DNA of 64,000 nt, from the NCBI GenBank assembly GCA_963809875.1, contig CAWELC010000006.1, forward strand, positions 496,001 through 560,000. The letters run 5' to 3'. Source of the DNA: JAFGAS01 sp963809875 (lineage in GTDB: Bacteria; Desulfobacterota; Zymogenia; Zymogenales; Zymogenaceae). Below the pieces are notes generated by a model. It had not been told where the DNA came from. It did no database searches and was given only the letters and a program-made list of their open reading frames with translations. The translations under genes and the position numbers were made by a program. This document shows positions 44,585-53,397 of the stretch, in pieces (position 1 is the first letter of the stretch; each line of letters begins with the position of its first letter).

Positions 44585-46591
44585 TCAGATCGTCAGCGCC
44601 TCCTCGAAACCCTCCCGCACCGCGTCGGTGATCTTGCGGGGCCCCTTGGCGTCCCCGATGGTGATGACCGAAACCCCGTCTCTTCGTGCGCCGGCCGAGA
44701 GCTCGTCGACCGAGCGCGCCCCGACGGCGATCACCACGGTGTCGGCCGGGATCTTCTCTTTTCCCTTGTCGGTTTCGACCAGGACCGCGTCGTCGGTGAT
44801 CTCCAGGAGCTTCGTGCGGGGCATGAGCTTGACCCCCATGAGCTTCAGGCTCTTCATGAGCGACCAGCGGGCGGTTTTGCTGACGTTGTCGGCCATCCGG
44901 TCCACCATGTCGATCACGACGACCTCCCTTCCCGGGGTGTGGAGGAGCTCTATGGCGTGCAGGGGGTCCTCGGCGTTGTGGTACATCAGAAAGGTGAAGG
45001 CCTCCGGGTCGGGAACGCCCATCGACGTGAGGTAGTGGGCGGTCTCGCATCCGGTGGCGCTGCCGCCGACGATCACCACGCGTTTCCCGATATCGGCGAT
45101 CCGATCAGACAGCACGTCCCACGCGCTCACCACGTGCGGTTTGTCGATCCCCGGGACCCTGATGTCGATGGGCCGCGCTCCGGTCGCCACGACCAGGTAG
45201 TCGGGCTTTTCCTCTCTCACGGTCTTTTCCGAAACGGCCGCGCCCGTCCTGACCGCCACGCCGAAGTGCTCCATCCGGTTTCTCATCGAGTCTATGATCT
45301 TCTGGAGCTCGTGCTTTCCGGGCGGGACCTTGGCCAGGTTGACCTGGCCGCCGAGCTCCCCCTCCTTCTCGTAGAGGGTCACGTCGTGCCCGCGCTGGGC
45401 GGCGGTGAGGGCGAACTCCATGCCGCCCGGCCCGCCCCCGGCCACGATAACCTTTTTTCTCTTTTCGGCAGGCCGAATCTTCACCTCGTCTTCCCGGCCG
45501 ACGGTCGGGTTCAGGACGCAGTGGACCGCCCTGCCGTAAAAGATCGAGTCGAAACACCCCTGGTTGCAGGCGATGCACGAGACGATCTCGTCAAGGCGTC
45601 CCTCCCTCACCTTGTCGGGCAGAGAGGGATCGGCGATCAGCGGCCTGCCCCAGCAGATCATATCGGCCGATCCTGCCCTGAGGACCTTTTCCGCAAGAGC
45701 GGGATCGCCCAGCCGGTTTGAGGCAAATACCGGCACCGAGACGCGCTGCTTGATGCCGCGGGCCAGGTAGGCGTAGACACCCGGAGGGACGTTGGTGGTC
45801 AGCTGCGGTACGTTGGTTTCGTGCCACCCCCCGGTGACGTTGACCGCGTCCACCCCGGCCTTTTGGGCCGCGGCCGCAAAGGCCGCGGACTCGACGTTGG
45901 TGTGGCCGCCGTCCATGAAGTCGTTTCCGGCGATCCTGATCCCGACGGCCACGGCGGGCCCCACGGCCTTGCGCACGGCCTGGATCACCTCGATCCCGAA
46001 GCGCATACGGTTTTCGATGGGGCCGCCGTACTCGTCGGTGCGCCGGTTGGTGAGCGGGGAGAGGAACTGGCTGATGAGGTAGCCGGTGCACGCGATGATC
46101 TCGATATAGTCAAAGCCGGCCTCTTTGGCCCGCCGGGCGGCCGACGCGAACGCCTCCTTGACGGTCTCTATGTCGTCTTTGGTCATCGCCCGGGGCGTCT
46201 CCTTCGTAAGGCGGCTGGGGACGGCCGAGGGCGCGATGGACGTCATGCCCGAAAAAGCGGAATAGGCGTAGCGGCCCATCTGGAAAAGCTGGGTGCCGAT
46301 GGTCGCGTCGGTGGTCCGGTGCATCTCGTCGACGAACGAGCGCAGCGGCTCGACGAACCGGTCCTCGAAGAGTCCCGGCATGAAGGGGGCGCTGCCGACC
46401 CGATCGACGGCCAGCGGCCCCACGATCATGAGGCCCACGCCGCCGTGGCCCCGCTCGCGGTAAAAAGATCGATAGCGGTCGTTGAAGGAGTAGTCGTCCG
46501 TCATAAACAGGCCCATGGCCGGCAGGACGATCCGGTTCTTGATCCGGGTCTTGTTGATCGTGATCGGCTGAAAAAGCTTTACAAAATCCAT
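44585..46591 (-). CDS. 2,4-dienoyl-CoA reductase/2-enoate reductase-type flavoenzyme
   Basis: A 668-residue old-yellow-enzyme reductase. The N-terminal TIM barrel (KLFQPITINKTRIKNRIVLPAMG, NRRTDEYGGPIENRMRFG, GRPLIADP) binds FMN; CIACNQGCFDSIFYGRAVHC holds the [4Fe-4S] cluster; the C-terminal half has FAD and NAD(P) motifs (VIVAGGGPGGMEFALTAAQRGH, VVIVGGSATGCETAHYL). This is the FadH/2-enoate reductase architecture, reducing double bonds of dienoyl-CoA or enoates. The operon context (hydratase, thioesterase) supports an unsaturated acyl substrate. Confidence 0.9.
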   Translation of the reverse strand: MDFVKLFQPITINKTRIKNRIVLPAMGLFMTDDYSFNDRYRSFYRERGHGGVGLMIVGPLAVDRVGSAPFMPGLFEDRFVEPLRSFVDEMHRTTDATIGTQLFQMGRYAYSAFSGMTSIAPSAVPSRLTKETPRAMTKDDIETVKEAFASAARRAKEAGFDYIEIIACTGYLISQFLSPLTNRRTDEYGGPIENRMRFGIEVIQAVRKAVGPAVAVGIRIAGNDFMDGGHTNVESAAFAAAAQKAGVDAVNVTGGWHETNVPQLTTNVPPGVYAYLARGIKQRVSVPVFASNRLGDPALAEKVLRAGSADMICWGRPLIADPSLPDKVREGRLDEIVSCIACNQGCFDSIFYGRAVHCVLNPTVGREDEVKIRPAEKRKKVIVAGGGPGGMEFALTAAQRGHDVTLYEKEGELGGQVNLAKVPPGKHELQKIIDSMRNRMEHFGVAVRTGAAVSEKTVREEKPDYLVVATGARPIDIRVPGIDKPHVVSAWDVLSDRIADIGKRVVIVGGSATGCETAHYLTSMGVPDPEAFTFLMYHNAEDPLHAIELLHTPGREVVVIDMVDRMADNVSKTARWSLMKSLKLMGVKLMPRTKLLEITDDAVLVETDKGKEKIPADTVVIAVGARSVDELSAGARRDGVSVITIGDAKGPRKITDAVREGFEEALTI

Positions 46592-46665
46592 AGGTATCTC
46601 TCTTCGTAGATGACCCCCGCGGGCTCGACAGTGGACGCGCCGGTGCCCCGGGAGGCGACACGCCG

Positions 46666-47145
46666 CTAGGGTTTCGGAAACGGGCTGGGGATCCCCTCCG
46701 GCATCTTTCTGATCTGCCAGATGCCGTGGACGATCGAGACGACCTCGCCCGAGGCGTCCTTGATCTCGAGGTCCAGCGTAAAGTCGGCCTTGCCCTTTTC
46801 GGCCGCCTCCTTCACGATACGGTCGGCTTCCTCCCTGGTCATGGTGACCTCGAGCGTCACGTCGGTGAGCGCCGGGCGCCTGAACCGGATGCTGACCTCC
46901 TTGACGATCGGGACATACTTTTCGGTGTCGAAGCTCGCGCCGTGTATGACGCCGCCGGAGATCTCGCCGATGGAAAAGAGGGAGCCGGCATACATCATCC
47001 CGATGTGGTTTGCGTTGCCCTCCAGCGGCATCGTCATCTTCACGTAACGCTCGCTCATGTCGGTGATCTTAAGTCCCGTCCTTTTTATGGCCGGGATACC
47101 GTTCTGGCAATAATCCGCGATGACCTTGTATCCCTGTCCGATCAT
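46666..47145 (-). CDS. Hot-dog fold thioesterase-like protein
   Basis: A 159-residue PaaI/DUF4442-type hot-dog protein: GNANHIGMMYAGSLFSIGEISGG fits the central helix of the fold, followed by VSIRFRRPALTDVTLEV. It probably hydrolyses an acyl-CoA produced in this pathway, or binds it. It lies 40 bases after the hydratase gene and 74 bases before the flavoenzyme gene in the same operon. Substrate unknown. Confidence 0.82.
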   Translation of the reverse strand: MIGQGYKVIADYCQNGIPAIKRTGLKITDMSERYVKMTMPLEGNANHIGMMYAGSLFSIGEISGGVIHGASFDTEKYVPIVKEVSIRFRRPALTDVTLEVTMTREEADRIVKEAAEKGKADFTLDLEIKDASGEVVSIVHGIWQIRKMPEGIPSPFPKP

Positions 47146-47185
47146 GGTTACCTCCGTGTGTCATGGACGAAAAGGCATGGCATTT

Positions 47186-47995
47186 CTATTTTCGCTTCCA
47201 TTGCGGGTCCCGTTTTTCGATGAGGGCCTGCACCCCCTCCTTGAAGTCTTCGGAGCGCAGCAGAATACTCTGGATTCCCGCCTCCATGTCAAGGTGGGTC
47301 ATGAGGTCGACCCCCTCGCCCCGCTTGATGACCCGTTTGGCGGCACCGACGGCCAGGGGCGCCATCTTGATGATGTCCCTCGCCAGGTTTTCGGCCTGGG
47401 CCAGCAGCTGGTCGGGCGGATAGATGTAATTGACAATCCCCCAGTCGAGGGCCTGCTGCGCCGAATACATCTTGCCGGTCATGAGGATTTCCATGGCCCG
47501 GGACTGGCCGACGATCCGTGAGAGCCGGGCGGTACCCCCCAGGTCGGGTATGACGCCGTACTTGAGCTCCTGCATGCCCCACGTGCAGTCGTCGCTCATC
47601 AGCCGTATGTCGCAGACCAGGGAAAACTCGACGCCCAGCCCGTAGGCACGGTTGTGCATGGCGCAGATGATGGGTATCTCGATGGTCTCCAGGCGGTTGA
47701 GGATGCTCTGGAACCGGTGGATATCGGAGCGAATCAGGCCGCCTCCCGCGGCGGCATCGGGCATGAACCTTCCGACAAGGCCGGCCAGGGAGTTGAAATC
47801 AACCCCTGACGAAAAGAGTTTCCCCTCGCCCTTGACGATGATGACCCGAACTTCCGGGTCGATGATGAGGTCCTCGACCATCCGGGTTATCGCCTCCAGC
47901 ATCTCAAACGAAATGGCGTTGCGCTTCTCGGGGCGGTTGAGAGTGATATAAAAGATATTTCCCTTCTTTTCTCCGATGACCGCTTGGTCCGTCAT
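47186..47995 (-). CDS. Enoyl-CoA hydratase/isomerase family protein
   Basis: A 269-residue crotonase with ITLNRPEKRNAISFEML, the oxyanion-hole region KLFSSGVDFNSLAG, MHNRAYGLGVEFSLVCDIRL and QELKYGVIPDLGGTARL containing the candidate glutamate. The length is normal. It lies second in the operon, 46 bases after the nitronate monooxygenase-like gene. It could hydrate, isomerise or hydrolyse an acyl-CoA; the family alone does not say which. Confidence 0.88.
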   Translation of the reverse strand: MTDQAVIGEKKGNIFYITLNRPEKRNAISFEMLEAITRMVEDLIIDPEVRVIIVKGEGKLFSSGVDFNSLAGLVGRFMPDAAAGGGLIRSDIHRFQSILNRLETIEIPIICAMHNRAYGLGVEFSLVCDIRLMSDDCTWGMQELKYGVIPDLGGTARLSRIVGQSRAMEILMTGKMYSAQQALDWGIVNYIYPPDQLLAQAENLARDIIKMAPLAVGAAKRVIKRGEGVDLMTHLDMEAGIQSILLRSEDFKEGVQALIEKRDPQWKRK

Positions 47996-48041
47996 GTATG
48001 CCTCCGGTCCCCCCGGGCGCGGCCCGGGGGATATCGGTATA

Positions 48042-49034
48042 TTACGCGGAAAGCTTCTTCCTTGCCTTTTCGAGATGCGCGACGGCCTCCTTGGCCATCC
48101 GATCCAGCAGCTCCTGCACGGACGGGATATCCTTGATGAAGCCGATGGACTGGCCCACCATCAGGGGGGCGTAGTCGACGTCGCCGTTGTCCCACGAGTT
48201 CTTGATCCGCTCGCCGCCCATCAGGGGGATCAGCTCCTCGAGCCCGCCGCCCCTGGCCTCGATGGCGAGGATATCCGTGATATTCTTGTTCTTGAGAGCG
48301 CGGCCCTGCAGCCCGATGGACTTGCCGAAGAGGGTGGTCTCGTACTCCTGGCGATTAATCAGCTCCTGCTTGATCTTGTCGTGGCAGACGCATTCCTTGG
48401 TGGCGATGAAGCGCGACGCCATCATGACGCCCTCCGCCCCCAGGGTAAGCGCCGCAGCCACCGACCTGCCGTCGGCGATGCCGCCCACGGTGACGACCGG
48501 GAGCTTGACGGTGTCGGCGATCCGGGGGGTCAGGACCATGGTGGTGACGTCGTCGTTGAGGGGATGGCCGCCTTCTTCGATGCCGGCGGCGTAGATGCCG
48601 TCGTAGCCCGCCTTCTCGGCGTGGACGGCGTGCCGGATCGCCCCGACCTTGTGGAACAGTTTGACGCCCGCCTTCTTGAGCGTCTCGACGGCCTCCGGGC
48701 CGATGCCTTTGTCCAGGGGAGAGCCGGAGACCTCGATGCCGGCGACCTTCTCCTCGGCGCAGACCTTGACGTACATCTTGTGGTGCTCGGGAGAGATGCG
48801 CACGGAGGGGAGGATGGTGATTCCCACCATGAAGGGTTTATCGGTAAGTTTTCTTGTTTCCTTGATGGCGTTTCTGAATTCGTCTTCGGTGTTGTAGTTG
48901 CCCGCGGTGATGTTTCCGATGCCGCCGGCGTTGCTGATGGCGGCGCAGAGCTTGGGGGTGCACAGCCACATCATCGCGCCGCAGATGATGGGGTACTTGA
49001 CGCCGAACATTTCGGTGATCCTCGTCTTGAACAT
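48042..49034 (-). CDS. Nitronate monooxygenase-family flavin protein
   Basis: A 330-residue FMN TIM barrel of the NMO/2-nitropropane dioxygenase family: FGVKYPIICGAMMWLC, AISNAGGIGNITAGNY, GYDGIYAAGIEEGGHP, VVTVGGIADGRSVAAAL and GAEGVMMASRFIATKE. In anaerobes such proteins are unlikely to use O2, and some act as enoyl reductases like FabK, which fits the acyl-CoA neighbours better. It is the first gene of the operon, directly after the palindromic operator. Confidence 0.85.
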   Translation of the reverse strand: MFKTRITEMFGVKYPIICGAMMWLCTPKLCAAISNAGGIGNITAGNYNTEDEFRNAIKETRKLTDKPFMVGITILPSVRISPEHHKMYVKVCAEEKVAGIEVSGSPLDKGIGPEAVETLKKAGVKLFHKVGAIRHAVHAEKAGYDGIYAAGIEEGGHPLNDDVTTMVLTPRIADTVKLPVVTVGGIADGRSVAAALTLGAEGVMMASRFIATKECVCHDKIKQELINRQEYETTLFGKSIGLQGRALKNKNITDILAIEARGGGLEELIPLMGGERIKNSWDNGDVDYAPLMVGQSIGFIKDIPSVQELLDRMAKEAVAHLEKARKKLSA

Positions 49035-49135
49035 GAGCTCCTCCTCAAGGGGTTATGTCGGTTCCTTATCGGGTATGTTTGCTTAAAGGTCGCCGGAGTC
49101 GGTAACGACGACCGAAGCGTGTCCTATATGCAGGT

Positions 49136-49154
49136 CTTAAAGTATAACTTTAAG
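49136..49154 (-). promoter_or_regulatory. Palindromic operator of the flavoenzyme operon
   Basis: A perfect 7-base inverted repeat CTTAAAG/CTTTAAG with a TATAA centre lies about 10 bases downstream of the -10 box, at the expected transcription start, where a bound repressor would block transcription. The regulator is not encoded nearby. Confidence 0.6.
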
Positions 49155-49163
49155 CTTTAGGAA

Positions 49164-49192
49164 TATATAGCAGACCCGGACGGTTGTGTCAA
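49164..49192 (-). promoter_or_regulatory. Promoter of the flavoenzyme operon
   Basis: On the minus strand TTGACA (49187-49192), exactly 17 bases, then TATATA (49164-49169), about 130 bases before the first start codon. Confidence 0.7.
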
Positions 49193-49393
49193 CAGTTTTC
49201 GGCGGGTGGAATATTTTTTCCGTACGGATTTCAGGAAGCGGGACGTGCAACCACCGGCGGGCCGTGACGAATCCGAAGGGCGGCCGGACACTCGGGACCG
49301 AGCCGGGCGGGTTCGGAGGCCGTCTTCCGGTGACGGCACCCGTCACGCCGGGCGTGATTGTCGATGGTGGTGTCAGGAGGGATCGGAGAGGAA

Positions 49394-49413
49394 ACGGGGG
49401 GTTACCCCCCCGT
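49394..49413 (-). terminator. Weak intrinsic terminator after the MFS gene
   Basis: An 8-base-pair stem ACGGGGGG/CCCCCCGT with a 4-base loop is followed on the minus strand by TTTCC. It lies 20 bases after the MFS stop. The T-run is short. The rest of 49193-49432 holds nothing else recognisable. Confidence 0.4.
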
Positions 49414-49432
49414 CTCGATACGAAAGTCCGGC

Positions 49433-50707
49433 CTATTCTTTTTCGAGGGTATGATCCCTGACCTTTTCCTGGTCGGCCGGGTAGTGGCGGGAGCCGAAGA
49501 AGAAGAGCGCGCCCCCGACGAGTCCGCCGGCCGACATGATCGTCAGCGCGATCCTGAGCCCGGCCTCCCCGCCGCCCAGGGAGTCCGAGATACCCCCCAC
49601 CAGCATCGGGGCCCAGCCGCCGCCCAGTACGTACATCACGAAGACCGCCATACCCCATGCCATGCTCTTGAGGCCCGGGTTCACCACGTCCTGGGTGATC
49701 GAGGCCAGCGCCGGCAGGGCCGACATCGTAAAGAAGCACCAGACGAGCGCGAGGCCAAAGCCGACGCCCGCGACGTTCAACTGGAGGCCGACGATGATAA
49801 AGAGGGCCGCCAGGATATCGGCCACGGCCGCCCAGAGCATCCTTCCCCGGGGGCTCTTCTTCTGCCAGAAGTCGGCCAGTATCCCCCCGAGGGGGGCGCC
49901 GAACACCGCCATGAGGCTGATGATCCCCAGGAGCATCCCGGCCTTATCCTCGGCGATGCTTCGCGATCTCATGAAATATGCCGAAAGCCAGGTAAGGAGG
50001 GAAAAGGCCATGACGTTGTGCATGACGTGGCCGAGGTAGAGCCACCTGAGGGTGGGGATCCGAAAGAGGGCGGCGGCCGACGAGAAAAAGCCGAGCCGGT
50101 TGCCGCCCGCGTCCACCTCATCGGCGGTCTTGTAGTCGCGCAGAAAGAACGCCGCCACCCCCAGGATAATCCCCGGTAAGGCGAACACGAAAAAGGGCGT
50201 CTGCCATCCATACTTCTTCGAGAGGAGTCCGCCGAGGATCACGCCGAAGACCGCGCCGAGGCCCGAGAAAAGCGAGAAGACCCCCAGGACGGCAGCCCTC
50301 GATTTCTTCGGGTAGGAGGCCGAAACCATGGCGGTGCCGCCCGCGGTAAAGCCCGCCTCGCCAACCCCGACGATCGCCCGGGGGAGGACCACGCCGATGA
50401 AACTCCTGCCCAGTCCCGTCAGATAGGTGAAGACACTCCAGATGATGGCCATGAGCGCCACCGCCTTGCGGCGGCTCCAGCGGTCAGCGAGGTAGGCCAC
50501 TGGAAAAGAGAAGAGGGCGATGCCGAGGAGAAAGATCGTCTGGATGGCACCCGCCTGAAGGTCGGTCAAGCCCAGATCGATCCGCATCGGCTCCAGGACC
50601 GCCGAAAGAACCTGACGGTCCATGAAGTTGATCAGATAGAGTAACGACATCACCAGGAGCACCATGTGGGCGCCGGCGCCGCCCGTCGGGAATTTCTTGT
50701 CGGCCAT
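49433..50707 (-). CDS. MFS transporter (spinster/hexuronate-like)
   Basis: A 424-residue twelve-helix major facilitator. Helix 1-2 shows LYLINFMDRQVLSAVLEPMR, and the loop-2 motif is LADRWSRRKAVALMA. GEAGFTAGGTAMVSASYPKK follows helix 4, typical of the spinster-like and anion:cation symporter groups. It stands alone with its own promoter, upstream of but not in the flavoenzyme operon. It may move an organic acid or lipid-like compound; the substrate cannot be named. Confidence 0.85.
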   Translation of the reverse strand: MADKKFPTGGAGAHMVLLVMSLLYLINFMDRQVLSAVLEPMRIDLGLTDLQAGAIQTIFLLGIALFSFPVAYLADRWSRRKAVALMAIIWSVFTYLTGLGRSFIGVVLPRAIVGVGEAGFTAGGTAMVSASYPKKSRAAVLGVFSLFSGLGAVFGVILGGLLSKKYGWQTPFFVFALPGIILGVAAFFLRDYKTADEVDAGGNRLGFFSSAAALFRIPTLRWLYLGHVMHNVMAFSLLTWLSAYFMRSRSIAEDKAGMLLGIISLMAVFGAPLGGILADFWQKKSPRGRMLWAAVADILAALFIIVGLQLNVAGVGFGLALVWCFFTMSALPALASITQDVVNPGLKSMAWGMAVFVMYVLGGGWAPMLVGGISDSLGGGEAGLRIALTIMSAGGLVGGALFFFGSRHYPADQEKVRDHTLEKE

Positions 50708-50767
50708 GTCTCATCTCCTCCCCATAATAGGTAATGCTGATTACAAAAACTTGCCTAATAAAGCTTT

Positions 50768-50796
50768 ACCATATACACAATCGGCACCTTTGACAA
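50768..50796 (-). promoter_or_regulatory. Promoter of the MFS gene
   Basis: On the minus strand TTGTCA (50791-50796), 17 bases, then TATGGT (50768-50773). Confidence 0.45.
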
Positions 50797-50940
50797 GTAA
50801 AAAGTTGTCGCACATTGGAAGTTGCGGTATAGTAAAGGAGGACGGACGACGGGTCTCCCGGCCCTTCTGAGATATGATCGTGAGATATGATAGTTCCCTG
50901 CGGGCGCCCGAGCGCCCGCACGCAGAGAAAGGACACCGAA

Positions 50941-51816
50941 ATGGATATCGCGCGCGTGAGAGGCTTGTTCTTGACCGCCATTCTTATGATGCCTGCGGCC
51001 TGCTCCCTGGCGCCGTCCCCGCAGCCGCCCGTGGCCCTGCTCTGGTCCACACCGATCTACGACAGGCTGATCGTCGATATCGAGAAGGCCGAGGGGCGTC
51101 CCTTCGACTCCATCAGGGGAATCGTCGAGGATCGGATTACCCGCGCACCGGTCTTTCCCCCGGCCACCGAAAAGGTCCGGTCCGACGAGCTCTTCCTGCT
51201 GTCGCCGCGTAACACCGAGCTACGCCCGTCGGTCTGGGATCGCACCTTTACCTGGAACCTTGCCGAGGGGGGGAGGGACTATACCCTGCACGCCTACTCA
51301 AAAGACAACGAGGTTCTCCGCCGGACGATGGGAAACGCCCGCCGCGCCGTTGTGTCCGGGCCCGACGCTCCCTTCGTTCCCGGGGTAGCCTATTCATGGG
51401 ACGTATCGCTCTGCGCAGGGCGGTGCAACCTCCATCTCTCGTCGCGGGCCGCCCTCCGTCCGACGTTCACGCTCATGACGCCGGCCGAAGAGACGGTGGT
51501 CGCCTCGGACCTCTCGGCGGTTCAGGCGTGGTGTGACGGGGCGGGGCTCGTCGGCTCGGAGGAGGCAACGGCGCTTGAGGCGCTCACCCTGGAGGCGTCG
51601 GGCCTGTTCATGGAGGAACAACAGCTGCTCGATAAGGAACTGAAAAAGCGGCCCGGCTCCGTGCTGCTTCACCTGGTACGTTCGGGGGGCCTGTCGGCGA
51701 TGAACTCGCCCTACGGCGCCCGCGACGACTATGAAAAGGCCCGGGCTCTGGCCGAGAAGGAGACGGGGGGCGCGGCGGGGGAGATCCGGCCCGGCCCTTC
51801 GGGCGCGCATGAGTGA
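50941..51816 (+). CDS. Putative lipoprotein, unknown function
   Basis: A 291-residue exported protein with a signal peptide ending in a lipobox-like PAAC (Cys20 or 21), so it is probably lipid-anchored. The middle part holds beta-rich segments (RTFTWNLAEGGRDYTLHAYS, GVAYSWDV) and two cysteines in SLCAGRC. The C-terminal helices (LLDKELKKRPGSVLLHLV) look TPR-like. AAAGGA precedes ATG 50941; the frame also extends upstream to 50887. It overlaps nagB by 8 bases, so the two are co-translated. No family recognised. Confidence 0.7.
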   Translation: MDIARVRGLFLTAILMMPAACSLAPSPQPPVALLWSTPIYDRLIVDIEKAEGRPFDSIRGIVEDRITRAPVFPPATEKVRSDELFLLSPRNTELRPSVWDRTFTWNLAEGGRDYTLHAYSKDNEVLRRTMGNARRAVVSGPDAPFVPGVAYSWDVSLCAGRCNLHLSSRAALRPTFTLMTPAEETVVASDLSAVQAWCDGAGLVGSEEATALEALTLEASGLFMEEQQLLDKELKKRPGSVLLHLVRSGGLSAMNSPYGARDDYEKARALAEKETGGAAGEIRPGPSGAHE

Positions 51817-52647
51817 GATGACCCGGTCCGATTTCCTCGCGATCGAGCCGGAGGAGCTTGCCCGGGCCTCGGGGACGCGCCTTGAGATCGTCACGGACGA
51901 CGCCGCCATCTCGAGGCGCTTTGCCGAAGAGATGACCGGCGAGATCCGGCACAACAACCGGCTCGGGAGGACTACCTCCCTTATCCTGCCTGTCGGGCCG
52001 CGGGGGGGATACCCGCTCTTCGTCGATGCGGTCAAGCAGACAATCCCTTGATCTTTCCCGGACGACCTTCTTCTTCATGGACGAGTACCTGGACGAAGGC
52101 GGCCGGTATATCCCCGAGGACAGATCCCCTTTCGTTTCGGGGTTTTGTCCGCGCGAGCCTGACAGCCGGGCTGTCGGGCCATCCGGGCTTTGACCCGGCG
52201 CGCGTGCACTTTCCCGACCCCGAAAACCCCGACGGGTACGGACGGCAGATAGAGGACGCCGGAGGGATCGACCTGGCGCTGGCGGGCGTGGGGATCGACG
52301 GGCACGTGGCCTTCAACGAGCCGGAGCCGGCGATGAGCGCGGAAGAATTTTCACAATTGACCACGCGAATCGTCTCGCTCACGCCCGAGACCAGGACGAT
52401 CAACGCGGCGATGGAGGCGGGCGGGGCCGTCGATCTCATCCCCCGGCGCGCGGTCACCGTGGGGATGGCCGAGATACTGGCGGCGCGGCGGATCGTGGTC
52501 TTCATGAACCGGGGATGGCAAAAGGCGGTGGTCAGGAAATTCCTCTTCGGGCAGATCACTGCCGGCTTTCCCGTATCGCTGCTGCGGGGGCACGCCGACC
52601 TTTCGGTGGTCATCACGGCCCAAGTCGCCGGTTTACCGCTCGCATGA
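51809..52647 (+). CDS. nagB: Glucosamine-6-phosphate deaminase-like protein (frame broken twice)
   Basis: The joined protein has about 278 residues, close to NagB. It shows an N-terminal ADDAAISRRFAEEM-type helix, LILPVGPRGGYPLF, FFFMDEYLDEGGRY, and the strong signature GVGIDGHVAFNEP with late AVTVGMAEILAARR. One-base insertions near 52037-52043 and 52118-52128 divide it into three frames (51809 to about 52040; about 52040 to 52120; about 52125 to 52647). MDEY replaces the usual LDEY. It could complete the amino-sugar pathway encoded at 34-41 kb, although it is in another operon. Confidence 0.78.
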
Positions 52648-52675
52648 AAAAGGAGAGGATGTCACGGGAAAATCC

Positions 52676-53347
52676 ATGAAATCCGGACACCGGGGCGGCG
52701 TATCTGACGGGACATCCGGAGGGAGCCGCCTGGACCTCCACGTCCACACCTCTATCGGCTCCCCCTGCGCGTTCTACGATCCGCTGGACATTCCCCGGTA
52801 CGCCGAGGCCGCGGGGCTGGCGGGTGTCGTGATCACCGACCACAACTTCGGCTGGGCGGAAAACGCGCTCTCACCGAACGCCTACGACAACCTTGCCGCG
52901 GCCTTCGCCGAACGGGGGCTTCTGATGCTGATCGGCATGGAGGTCTCGACGATCGAGGGAGACATCCTGGTCTACCCCCCGGATATTACCGCCCTGATGG
53001 GGGCGCTGCCCGGAGGATTCGGGCGGATGGATTTTGAGGTCGAGGAAGTCATCGGCGCGGCCGATCGTCTCGGGGCGCTGGCGGTGCTGGCCCATCCCCA
53101 CACCTACCCGAAGCAGCCTCCCCATGCGATAGAGCGCTTCAACGGATCCCGGGGCGCCTTCTACAACCCGTACAACGTGCCCGAGGTGGGCGGGAGCGAC
53201 GCGCACTTCCCCTGGGGAGTGGGGGCGGCGTATACGGAGTTCGGTCAACGGGTTGCGGGGATCGACGAGCTCATTCGGCTGGTGAAACAGGGGATGTGCC
53301 GCCCGGGCAGAAAGCGGCGCGAAGAGCAGAACAGCGTAAAACCATAG
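52676..53347 (+). CDS. PHP-domain metal-dependent hydrolase
   Basis: A 223-residue PHP-domain phosphoesterase with the four metal motifs LDLHVHTS, VVITDHNFGW, VLAHPHTYP and VGGSDAHFPWGVG. The spacing between the third and fourth motif is shorter than usual, so the domain is compact. It begins 28 bases after nagB. PHP proteins of this size cleave nucleotides or histidinol phosphate; a specific substrate cannot be given. Confidence 0.85.
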   Translation: MKSGHRGGVSDGTSGGSRLDLHVHTSIGSPCAFYDPLDIPRYAEAAGLAGVVITDHNFGWAENALSPNAYDNLAAAFAERGLLMLIGMEVSTIEGDILVYPPDITALMGALPGGFGRMDFEVEEVIGAADRLGALAVLAHPHTYPKQPPHAIERFNGSRGAFYNPYNVPEVGGSDAHFPWGVGAAYTEFGQRVAGIDELIRLVKQGMCRPGRKRREEQNSVKP

Positions 53348-53397
53348 CGCCGGTCCGCGCGACCCCCGTGCCGGCGTTCATCCATCTCCCGGTCCGC

